The position numbers and the translations under genes were made by a program. Below, piece after piece: positions 1 through 11,700 of a DNA stretch of 64,000 nt. The DNA comes from Simmondsia chinensis (Eukaryota > Streptophyta > Magnoliopsida > Caryophyllales > Simmondsiaceae). Location: the NCBI GenBank assembly GCA_018398585.1, contig JAGTTD010000016.1:382001-446000 (forward strand), in the 5' to 3' direction. A model generated the notes under the pieces. It saw nothing but the letters and a program-made list of their open reading frames with translations. It was not told the DNA's origin and did not search any database. Within the stretch, counting starts at the first letter, position 1. The number at the start of each line of letters is the position of its first letter.

Positions 1-175
1 CTTGATAACGAGCTCAACTTAGCTTGATAAGCCTAACTAACTGACCCGAGTCGAGTATCGAACACGTTAAAATCTTATCAAATAGAGTTTGAACAAGGGT
101 TTGAAACGCTCGATAAGAACTCGGCTCGAACTCGAGTTTAAACAAGGGGGTGCTTGGCTCGGCTCGTTTACACCC
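1..175. repeat. GAGCTC-rich interspersed repeat, cut by the window edge
   Basis: Dense in CTCGAG/GAGCTC/GGCTCG words and ending in CTCGTTTACACCC. This is the terminus of a repeat family present about a dozen times here. Paired ends of the form GGGTGTAAATGAGCC suggest a non-autonomous DNA transposon, possibly hAT, but no convincing TSD was found. Confidence 0.6.
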
Positions 176-578
176 ATCATGACAAGAATTGTTATTGTTA
201 AAGAATTGATGAGACTTACAAATAACAAGAGTTACAAATTATCTTGAAAACTATGACCTTGCTCTGCAGATAACAATTTTATCTTAGCAATAACATTAGC
301 CTACTTGAATGTAGTATTCAAATAAAATATTTGGCTATTTACCTTATTAGACTATGTATTTTTTTTTTTTTTGTGTTAATTTAGTTTCTAAATTTTTAAT
401 TTTGTCAATTTAATCTTTGTACAACTATATTTAATTTAATTAAGTCCAAGATTGAAATTAGTGTTGATTTTAACTGAAATTGTAACATTGATGCACATAT
501 GCTTTCCATGTCAAGGGAGCACAGGTTGATATTTACATATGATGAATGTGTCTTCCAAATGTCAATTAACATTATGGT

Positions 579-701
579 AAATTACACATTAGTAGTCCAA
601 AGTTTGGTGAATTAATATTTTTAATCCACAAATTATGTGAAATAATTTTCTAGTTTAAAAAGTTACATATGTTAAATAAAACAATCCAAATAGCGACGTG
701 C
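579..701 (+). repeat. Left arm of a palindromic MITE split by a LINE
   Basis: This segment reads as the reverse complement of about 1560-1690, so the two are the arms of one foldback element. An uninterrupted relative is at 50068-50440. The LINE fragment at 704-1530 sits between the arms. Confidence 0.65.
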
Positions 702-703
702 AC

Positions 704-1530
704 AACAACAACAACAAACCCAGTGCTTGCAAGGGCTCCAGCAAAAGAAGGGTCTGGGGGGGTAGATGTACGCAGCCTTCCCCCTTCAGGAGGCTACCCT
801 GAAAAGCGGCTGTTTCTGAGGACCCCTAACCTGAGAGAATGGTCCGTCGTAGAGAGCAAAAGACCTGGCAACAGGAGAACAACAAAGAGATCAAGACAAC
901 AGATACAAAGCACACAAGACACAAGACATAAAGCAAGCCACATCAAGCAAAAACAAGCAGAAATCAAAGGATAGGTAGGTAGGTAGGCAGGTATGCATGC
1001 AAGTAGTAGCTCATGGGAGCAAGTACACAACCTAAGTGCGCCAGAAGGATAACACGGCCTAGCACTAATAAGCTAGACTACCCTACTCCAACTGGAGCAT
1101 TTATAACTCCTATACTAGCCTTCCATTGGGCCCTATCTAAGGTCATCTCCTCCCGAAGGTTTAGGTGGGTGAAGTCTTGTCGGATCGTCTCCATCCATCT
1201 CTTCTTTAGCCTGCCTCTTCCTCTCCTGCCTAGCGTAGTAAGGGGCTTTTCGCACCTCCTTACTGGAGCGTTGTCCGACCTCCTTCTAACATGTCCGAAC
1301 CACCTCAAACGTTGCTCTCTCAATTTATCTTCAATGGGGGCTACTCCCAATTTGCCTCTTATGACGTCGTTTCTGATCTTGTCCTTCCTTGTGTGTCCGC
1401 ACATCCACCTCAGCATTTGCATCTTCGCCACTTTCATCTTCTGTGTGTGCTGTTGTTTCATCGCCCTGCACTCCGCCCCATACGTCATGGCTGGCCTCAC
1501 ATCCCAATACCAACGTGTAAGAGTGCAAAA
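704..1530 (-). mobile_element. 5'-truncated RTE-clade LINE: C-terminal RT region plus 3' UTR
   Basis: On the minus strand, 1500-1078 encodes 140 residues with the typical C-terminal signature of plant RTE-type LINEs: YGAECRAMKQQH, MLRWMCGHTRKDKIRND, GVAPIEDKLREQRLRWFGHV, then a GRGRLKKRWMETIRQD-like basic stretch. About 370 bp of 3' UTR follows, ending in an AAC/GTT-type simple tail at 704-720. The polymerase core is missing, so this is a dead 5'-truncated copy. Its last 140 bp are shared with the 5S-derived SINEs in this window, which makes it the apparent partner LINE. Confidence 0.88.
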
Positions 1531-1559
1531 TAGGCTCCGCTTTCATTCTTTCATATTGT

Positions 1560-1690
1560 TGTTTGGTCTATTTTGTTAAATACATGTAACTTTTTCAACT
1601 AAAAGTTTATTTCATAAAGTTTATAAATTAAAAAAAATTAATACACTAAATATCAGGCTACTGATATATAATTTTTCCTTAATAATATGA
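1560..1690 (+). repeat. Right arm of the palindromic MITE split by a LINE
   Basis: Complementary to 579-701, including the shared core AAAAAGTTACAT read on the opposite strand. See 50068-50440 for an uninterrupted copy. Confidence 0.65.
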
Positions 1691-2440
1691 TTTTAATTAA
1701 AAATTAATAATTTTTAATATTGCACTTAGTTCAAATAATTTAAATAGTAATACATTGACAAAACTAAAAAAATTTGGAACCAAATAAACAAAATATAAGA
1801 ATCCTATACTACGTTTTTATTCAAGATTTATGTTTTTACCTATCAAGACCTTGCCTTAGTAGTGGGGGAGGCAAGTGAGGAAATAAATTATTACTTTATG
1901 TCAAAAAATTTAGAGTTCGATTTTATCTTGAATCCCTTTATGAGAAATTTTTAACTTAATTGACTTCAATAATATGCAAGTTAATATATAAATCAGAATT
2001 TATCAAGTAATCGGATATATATATATATATATATATTTAAAAGAACCTAAATGGGCAAGAAAAAGATGTATAAAGCAAAACCACACCGGTCACTTTCACA
2101 AGGGTTAGTTGTCCAACCTAACTCCACTTACTTAGCGCGTCACTACACGCGCCAGCACATCCTTATCATCTTCAACTTTCAAAAAATTAAAAAAATTAAA
2201 AAAATCCCCGTGAAAAGACCTCATTTAAAAGTAAGAAAATTACGTGCACTTATCATACAAGTTCATGAGCTTATATGATAACCCAGATGACTTATCAAGT
2301 CATGGTTTTGTCACGGACTAATACTAATGAAGAGAAGATTGAATCTCATATCGTACTCGCAATGTCTCATATCGTATCTCGTTCACGGTACGCGAGATTA
2401 TTAATTTGTCTGATACCTATTAGTTCAAATTCTCTATCAA
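1691..2440. other. AT-rich upstream spacer
   Basis: No gene seen. It holds an (AT)n microsatellite at about 2016-2036 and the distal part of the TPR4 upstream region. The short open frames here have no recognisable protein features. Confidence 0.5.
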
Positions 2441-2485
2441 TTTTCTTTTTTCTTTTTTCTTTTTTTTTTCCCCTTCTGGTTGCTC

Positions 2486-2493
2486 TATAAATA
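2486..2493 (+). promoter_or_regulatory. Probable TATA box of the TPR4 gene
   Basis: TATAAATA lies 274 bp upstream of the start codon. It is followed by a leader rich in GAGA repeats (about 2533-2582), typical of plant 5' UTRs. Transcription would be expected to start near 2518. A long T-rich tract (2440-2470) lies just upstream. Confidence 0.6.
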
Positions 2494-2517
2494 CCACTCT
2501 TTCTTCTCTGACCCATA

Positions 2518-2766
2518 CAAACTCCCATCTGAGGAGAGAGAAAGCTCGAAATCAGAGAGAGAGAAAGTAGAGAGAGAAAGAGACTACTGAAATATGACCG
2601 CTCTGCCTCAACCCTAGGGTACGAGCTTTTTCGATCATCTCTCGCTTCGATTTTTGTGTGATTTTTGTGTTTTTTTGTGATTTTTTGGTGGATTTTGTGT
2701 GAAATTAGGGATTGAGATTGTTCAGAGTGTCGATCTGAGGAATTTCGGTGTTGAAACGTTTCGGAG
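2518..2766 (+). other. 5' leader of the TPR4 gene
   Basis: A GA-rich leader between the TATA box and the ATG at 2767. It contains GAGAGA tracts and a T/G-rich stretch near 2650-2710. The first ATG in the leader (2594) opens only a very short frame. Exact ends need transcript data. Confidence 0.5.
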
Positions 2767-5700
2767 ATGTCGTCGCTTAGCAGAGAGCTTGTGTTCTTGA
2801 TACTTCAGTTTCTCGACGAGGAGAAATTCAAGGAGACTGTTCATAAGTACTTCTTTCTATCTCTTTTCTTCGTTAAATTTTTGACTGAGTTTATTTAATG
2901 GCTGAAATTATCTGTCTTTTGATCAATTTTGTGTATTTTACTCTTTTTTGGCCTTTTTTCGGTCTTTGGATGCTGAGAAATGGAAAATTAGTGAGAAAGA
3001 TTAGAAATTTAGAAAAAAGGATTATAAGTTTGACTCTGTGGTGACTGGTAGTGGTGTCATTTAATTAGTAATGGTTGCCTGTTGTGATTTTGTGTGTGGT
3101 TGCTGAGAAAGGAAGGAACGGTTGGATTCGATTAGAGTATTTTGACCTAGCAAAATGTTAGCAGTAATGTCGATTTGTCTGGTTCTGACTTTTCAATCAA
3201 TTCATAAATGTCAATTGCGTGAGAAAGGGATCCCAAGTATTGTAATTCTTCGCGTTGCTTTTGGTTAAAGGGAAAGGGTGTGTGAAAGGACGATATAAAA
3301 TCGGTGGTGGAAGTGTTTAACTTTATGCGGTCGGCTTAAGTAATAAGGCATTTAGATCACCTTGTGAATTGTCAGGCCTGACTTTCGGGTTCTACCATTT
3401 GGGGCCATTCACTGGTTGGTATACCCAACTTATCTTGTCATGCCTAGTAAACTTCTAAGTGGACATTTTATACAACTCAGTTATTAGTCGAGGTGTGCGT
3501 AAGTTGGCCTGTACATCCCAATTACCAAGTAAAAGTGTTAGTCTCAAAGGGAATACCTCAAGGTTTGGCTCAAATGGTAAGGTACTTGGAACTAATCCCT
3601 CATGAGGTGTCAGTCCGCAGCTTGGGTTGTTTCATTAAGTAAAAAATTTGTTAGGACTACTAACAAGGTCTTTGGCCCCTAGCTTGACATGTTACACCAA
3701 GGGAAACTTTCGAGTTGGCAGTGTGTGCAATCTAGGATTAGTCAACGTGTGTGTAAGGTGACCCTATCACCCTCGTTACCAAAAATATAATAGTAGAAGA
3801 ATGCTTTAGCTTGTCATTGATTTTTTGGGTAGTGCACAAAATTTTCAATGACAATGATTGAGCTTGAGGATAAGTAGTGGCATCTAGACAATTCAAGTAC
3901 ATTATTTTTGTTTTATTTGATGATTTACATTTTATGTTTGATTGCAGACCTTATGCTAACTTTCCTTTTTTCATTCTCAAGATTGGAGCAAGAATCAGGA
4001 TTCTTCTTCAACATGAGGTACTTTGAAGAGTTGGTGACCAATGGAGAGTGGGATGATGCAGAGAAGTACCTTTCTGGTTTCACCAAAGTAGATGACAATA
4101 GATATTCTATGAAGATTTTCTTTGAAATCCGAAAGCAAAAATACCTTGAAGCCTTAGATAAGTAGGTTTTTGCATGCCTTGGTGGTGTTACCTCTATTCT
4201 TGATTGAATTTTTATTTTCTAGAAATACAGATTTCTGTTTAAAATGAGAATGAGCCATGAACCTTTTCCGGGGTTTTCACATGAGAATTGTAGGAAGGAT
4301 CGCGCAAAAGCTGTGGATATTCTTGTGAAGGATTTAAAGGTGTTCTCAGCTTTCAATGAGGAGCTCTTCAAAGAGATAACGTTGCTATTGACCTTGGAGA
4401 ATTTCAGGTACAGGACAATCTTCTTGGAATTTATCTTCTGAGTGTCTTTGGACCAACCTAATTGTTTTGTTTATGGATAATGCAGAGAAAATGAGCAACT
4501 ATCCAAATATGGAGATACTAAGTCTGCTAGAAGCATAATGCTTGCTGAACTGAAAAAGTTGATAGAGGCGAATCCATTGTTTCGTGATAAACTTCAGTTT
4601 CCTACCTTGAAAAATTCAAGACTGCGGACTCTGATTAATCAGAGGTCAGTTGCATTATAGAACCCTTGGGGTATTTTAATATTGGAGTAAAGGGGGTTAA
4701 TGCTTGCAAATGTAATCATTACCATCGTTTAACCCTGTTTGTTTGGACATTAAATTTGACCTCTTGAAAAGTTTACTCAAGATAGGGTTAAAGATATTGC
4801 ACTATTGTGCACAACTAGGGGTGTAAATGAGCCGAACCTTGCTCGAGATCCGCATGATGGAGGCTTGGATTCCTATTATTTGGCTTGACTTGGGCTTGCC
4901 TCGAAGTTAATCCCAAGCTTGGAAACTTCAAGCTCGAACCTAGCTTGACGAGCTCTAAACTACATTTGCTGAGTAAGGTTCATTTAAATTTGATAAAGCT
5001 CGATTAAGCTTGAGCTCAGCTCTTTTAGGCTCCAATCCAGTACATTTAGATTCGTAATCTATACTAGTATTAGCTCATTTGGCCTACTAGGCTCCAAGTT
5101 ATGCTCGAGCTAACCCTTTAAAGCTTTTCAATTCACAAGCGAGCTTGGCTGATTTGCACCCCAAACTCCCAACGCTTATAATTAAGAAGATTTGAAAATT
5201 TTCATATCTGTGAAACTTAAATGTCTCTGTGGAGATAATGGTTGCCCCATTAAATGTTACACCAAGAATGGTCAAACCCATAAATGTTTATATTCTTTTG
5301 TTTAAGAGCTTAACAACTCTACAAGCGGGAGGAACTTTTGGCTGACATTCGTTCCATTTTGTCGTAGTTTAAATTGGCAGCACCAGCTCTGTAAGAATCC
5401 AAGAGGTAATCCAGATATAAAGACGCTTTTTATAGACCATACATGTGGACCTCCAAATGGTGCACGGGCACCATCACCTGTAACGAACCCATTGATGAAT
5501 GCTGCTGTTCCAAAGGCAGGGGGTTTTCCTCCATTAGGAGTTCATGCTGTAAGTAAAGCGGATAGGAACTTTTTCATCTGCAGCGATGCTCTATGCCTGT
5601 CCGGTATCATTTTCTATTTTTAGTTCTAGGTTTTTGAGAAACTAAAATCTAGGTTTTGGAATGATTTTTTTCTTGTTCTTTTCTTGCTTTTAGTTTCTAG

Positions 5701-8700
5701 GCTTGGCAAAAACTGGAAACTAAAATTTAAAAGAAAAAATTAATCTCCAAAATCTGAATTTGATTTCTCTGAAAACCAAAAACTGAAATTGAAATGATTC
5801 CAAATGAATATTCTGGATTAATATATTCTGACTTTGTGTTTTCAATTACTAAGCCATTTCAGCCTGCTCCGGCTCCTCTTCAAACCTCTATTGCTGGATG
5901 GATGGCTAATCCATCCACTATAACTCATGCTGCCGCTTCTGCAGGGCCCATGAGTTTGGGCGCCCCTAACAATCCAGGTATATAATTCATTGACTAAACT
6001 TCTTCTAGTTATCTTAATCTAATCTCCATTTGGCTTTTGTGTGTGTGTGTGTGTGTGTGTTTCTTAAAAATCTTCGTTTGTCTTTCTAAGGAAATTGTCT
6101 ATAAATTAGTATGAAATTCATGTTTGTTCAAGTTGAGGTTGAAAGGACACGTTGGGTATGAGATTATGATGGATAATGTTTGCCTCTTTGGCTCTTTCTA
6201 AAGGAAAATGTTTTCCTTTTCCTTGAGGGGAAGTCAAAACTCTTCTTAATGGAGGAACATTTTCCATTTACGTAATTGTTGTTCCTCTTTTATATAAGAA
6301 GATGATGGGAATGAGAAACAGAGCAGGTCTTTACTTTTGGACAGATATAAACTCTGTTGGATATCGATCGATATTTTTGCTGCTTTTGCTATTGTTTTAT
6401 ATTTTTCTTCTGGAGAGGATACCGTTTTATCTGCTTTGTTCCTAGTGAAACTTAATCCAAGTGAAGGGCTTCTGGATATGTCGGCCTATTAATCATTCTG
6501 CTTGTTCACTAGAGTGATTTCGCTTTATCTTTATTAATTAGTTGCTTTTTCACACGCAATTTGCGTTTATTCACTATCATGGTAGCAGCTATGTCGAAGC
6601 GCCCAAGGACTCCTAACAATAATGCCTCTATGGATTATCAAACAGCAGATTCTGAACATGTGTTGAAGAGACCGAGACCTTTTGGAGTATCGGATGAAGT
6701 ATGTATTTCTTTCTTCCTTAAGGCCAGCCTTGAGAGCCTTATGCTCTTGGATGTGATCTTTTCGGTTGTTTTGAAAAGCTTGTGGTCTTCATAATTGAAT
6801 GGCACTTGAGAATATTGGCAAACTACTTATCAAAAAGAAAAAGAAAAGAGAAGAATATCAGTAAATGAATGCCATGTGTATTCTTCTATCGTAAAAGGAA
6901 AGACTGCGTTCACGTATATTACTGTTTGAGACTCTTCGTGACAATGAGATTTCTTGTGCATGAAATTACTAGTGAAATAGTGTATAGTAAACAGGTTGAT
7001 TTGTGGTCATGATTATGCTGACGTCAATTGATGCTGTATGGAAAAAGTTCTATATCAATTCTAACTTGTCTCAATGAAAAACAATAGGATTTGAGATCGC
7101 AACGATGTGATTTAGAATGCAAAAACGAGTAGAGAAATTTGAGGTCTGACTTTGAATTGTTACTATTTGTCAATGTCTAAATCATCTCTTAATGGGTCTT
7201 GCTTTACTGGATTCATGAACAGGTCAGTAACTTGCCCGTCAATATCCTGCCTGTTGCATACAACAGCCAAAGCCACGGTCAAAGTTCATACTCTTCTGAT
7301 GACTTGCCCAAGACTGTCGTAATGAATTTGAGCCAGAGCTCTGCTGTGAGGAGTCTAGATTTCCATCCCGTGCAACAAATTCTGCTTCTAGGTTAGTTCC
7401 CATTGGTTAGTAGAATCAGTTGGGATCCAATATTAGAACTTTTGGTAATTGGTACGTGCACGTCGACGAATCCTCACATTGCACGCAGTGCCCCCTCAAA
7501 AGTTTCTCCATATTTAACGAGGAATGTTGGGGCCTAAAGACCCAATGGGTGGCCCCACGGAGTTGTTTGCATTCAATGGCTAGATTTGAAGCTTAGAATG
7601 AAATTTCCTCTGCACGTATTGTTTACTCAGAAGTTCCCTACGTGTGACAGGTAAGTTGGGACCTAAAGAAGTGACCCTAAGAAATTATTTGCACTCGGTG
7701 GCTGTATTTGAGTCCTAAACTTGTCACTTCATGAGATGCCAAGTCAAAATGCCTTACCAATTGGGTTTAGCTTTGGTTGAGATGTTGTTGCACTGATTGC
7801 CTTGCTTGGATTTATATTTGTTGTGATAGTGGGAACAAGCATGGGTGAAGTAGTGGTCTGGGAGTTAGTCAGCAGGGAGAGGATTGCTTACAGAAATTTC
7901 AAGGTTTGGGATCTTTCACAATGTTCAATGCCTCTGCAGGTTTGCCCTCTGTTTTAATTTTTCTTTCTTCTTTTGTTAAAGGATAAACTTCAATGATTTC
8001 ATTTTTCGGTCATAAGCTAATCAGAATTCTGGAATTGTGCTAACAGGCATCTTTGTCTAGTGATTATTCTGCATCAATCAATCGTGTTGTGTGGAGTCCT
8101 GATGGAACTCTTTTCGGTATTTCTCTTTTCTTGATAGACTCTGCTACTTGCTCATGGGCAGACTTTTTGACTTTCACCAATGAGGTCCTGGTCTAGTGGG
8201 ATAACTACCAGAGTTGAGGCCATAACAGGTCCTTGCCTTGATCCCAAGTCCACCAATCCCAGTTACCTACCACAAAAGACCTTTCCAGAACATGCTTCAC
8301 TGAATTGAAATTTGTTACTTTAACAATTTTTTTGGTCTTATTTTTTCTATCCTTAATGCAGGTGTTGCATATTCAAAGCATATTGTGCACATACTAGCCT
8401 ACAATGGTTCCAATGATCTTAGAAATCACCTTGAGGTTTGTGTGAAGGATCTTTATCTGGAAGTTTTGTCATTTGTTGGCGTGTTTGGTTTTGGAGCTAA
8501 TGGGGTTAGTATCTATGGAGGTAACCGTAAACCCCTTTCAAACATATTTGGTTTAACCGTCAAACTTTTAAACGGGGCTACTAGTCATAGATGTAATCAT
8601 TAACCCAATATAGATTTTATTGCAGTATAGGTTAAAGGTCTTGCACTATGAAGGATAGTGCAGTGCCCAAAGTATTGATATAAGCTTTTACAGATCTGCA

Positions 8701-11700
8701 ATACCTAAATGTTTTGTTAGGGTGCATTGTGAATGGTCAGTCCCGTAATTTTAACCATAGTCTAAAGGTGCCTTATGTCATGATGTGAGTTATTGCTCTA
8801 ATAGTCCATCGTTGGACAGTCTTATTCACTCATATTCTCTGCTATACTTATCAATATTTATTGGATTTTCATATTTTTGTCTATCCAGATCGAAGCTCAC
8901 AATGGTAGCGTTAATGATCTGGCCTTCTCACACCCAAACAAACAATTGTGTGTTGTTACGTGCGGTGAGGACAGGCTTATTAAGGTATGCTAGTTATATA
9001 TATGTGCCTATATATGTTGTGGATGGTGAAGATCGATTTTCTGAATATACAACTTGTCCGCAGGTTTGGGATGCCATGACTGGGACCAAGCAGTATACCT
9101 TTGACGGTCATGAAGCGCCTGTGTATTCTGTTTGCCCTCATCATAAGGAGAGTATTCAGGTAGTAAACCAGTTTAGTATATTCAAAAAAGCACACGAGAA
9201 ACTCCTGTCTCAGATATAGGGAATATTTATTCTTTGTTCTACTGTTTCTCAGTTCATTTTCTCAACTGCAACGGATGGGAAAATAAAAGCATGGTTGTAT
9301 GACAATATGGGTTCAAGAGTAGACTACGATGCACCGGGTCATTCATCAACGACTATGGCGTACAGTGCTGATGGGTCAAGGTAAATTTTCCCCACCATTG
9401 TCTCTATGCTTTTGTGCATAGAATCAGGCCTTGGTTCACTGTTGCGGTAACAGAGTTACAAAAGCTCATGTATATTACATAATGGGTTGTGGCTTTCTTG
9501 TTTGATTTTTATGGAGTATAACTTGCTTTTAAGATGCATGTTGTGACACTAAGTGAATATTCATAAGATTATTAATTTTTACACCCTTTTGATAGTTTTT
9601 GACGTATAGATACATGGCATATTTTTGTCACATGACCTTGTACTTTCTCAAGTGTGTCAACTTAGTCCATATGCTTTTAGTTGTACTAACTATACTTGTC
9701 CTCGTACTATTTTTGTGTGTTGCAATGTTGTCTAAGTGATATATAATATCGACTATGAATGTGACTACTCATGTACGAGGTAAGTGCATTCAAGAGAACA
9801 AATGTGGGGGAAGAAAGGTCATGTGCAACCCAAGTGATATATGATATTAACTATGGATTGATTACTCATGGATGTGCTTGTTTTGTCTTCAAGGAACGGT
9901 TGACAATATACTCTTTGCACAATAATGCATCAAATCTATATTGAAGGGAATTAAATTGATACCACTAAGGCTTTGTTTGGATCATGGAATTGGAGGTTGG
10001 AATTGGGGCTCAAAATTCCAATTCTGTTGTTTGGTTCACCTGTTGGAGCTGGAATTACAATTCCACTATCCAATTCCATGGAATTGGATTTTAACTGAAA
10101 ATCATACTTTCCAATTCCTTAGGGTGGGGGTGAGGAATTGCAATTCCATATTAACTTCATTGACGTAAAACCCAAAATGACCCCACTTGATTAATCCAAA
10201 TCCAAGATGACTCAAAATCTGAAGACTTAGACACAACCTAAACAAGCTGAGCCGAAGTGAAAATGATCTGACCAAATTGACCCGAAACTTAATACGATGA
10301 CCCAACTCATCTCAAACTCAGCCTTAGGTGACTCAAAATTTGAAATGATACAACTAATTTGTCCCGAACTAAGATGAGTCGAGCTTGAAATGACCTAAAT
10401 GAACTCAAACCCGATCATAACTAGTCCGAATCCCAAAAAGACCTAACCCGATTAACTAAAACCCGAGGTAACTTAAACACCAAATGATCCGATGCGATAC
10501 TTGATCCAATTTGACTCAAAAATCGATTAACTCGAACTCAAAGTGAATCACTCCAACCATAATAACTTAAACGCAATGTGAACCGCTCCAACCAAAATCC
10601 AACTATAGTTCATTTAGAGCTCGAAATACTCCAACTCAAATGACCAAAAACCCTTGATGATTCAAATCATTATGTAATTATAATTCTGACCTCGAATTCC
10701 TTTGATGAACTAGACAATGGAATTTCAATTCCATTAGACTTCCTGTTTCATCAGAATTGGAATTGGAATTGCAATTCCACAGTCCAGTTCTGGTTCCATG
10801 TGCCAAACAAAGCCAAGAGTTAAGGAACTAAATTGACACATTTGGTAATGTACAAGACCCTATATTCATCTCTAATTACTATATAAAATACCACATATAT
10901 GCTATAGGGACATTGTGATGGAAGCAATGTTATGTAACAGCCATCCATGTGAAGACTAGTTCAAATCCGTAACAGTAGCCTTTATTTGATTCCATGTCTA
11001 TTTTCCAACAATTGTGTACATCTTCATTATGTTAAAAACTTTCAGATAGTTTTTGGTGACTTCTCACTGATTGTTTTCATGTACATTACTTCTTGTAGAT
11101 TGTTCTCATGTGGGACAAATAAAGAAGGCGAGTCGTTTCTGGTAGAATGGAATGAAACTGAAGGATCTGTCAAACGGTCTTATCTCGGGTTTGGAAAACG
11201 ATCAGTGGGAGTAGCGCAATTTGATACAACTAGGAACCGGTTCCTAGCTGCTGGGGATGAGTTTATGATCAAATTTTGGGACATGGATAGCGTAAACATT
11301 CTGAGTACTACCGACGCAGATGGTGGATTACCGGTAAATTAATTGTGATATAATTGCTAGTGTAAATAAGTTGAGCTAGCTTGATAAAAAAAGGGAAAGG
11401 CTTGGCTCATTTTAAGCTCGAGTTGCGCCGAGTCAGCTTGTTTGGCTAAATGAGCCGGATTAGCCTAAGCACTCTAGCTCGGAGGCTCACAATCATAAAT
11501 GACCTAAATGTGCTCAACGAGCTAAGTTTAAACCTAAATGAGCTACTGCTTCAGCGTAAAAAAGCCTACATTTAGCTCAAATAATCTTAAACATGGAAAT
11601 CTTAGTTCAAGCTTAGTTAAGTCAAGCTAAGGTTGAGCTCAATGTCTCCCGACAAAGCAAGCTTTGAGCCGAGTCCGAGCCAATTATAATTTTGTCAAGT

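Noticed and set aside
1078..1500. Host gene on the minus strand
   Set aside because: The protein is the C-terminus of an RTE-type LINE, truncated at the 5' end and followed by a LINE 3' UTR.
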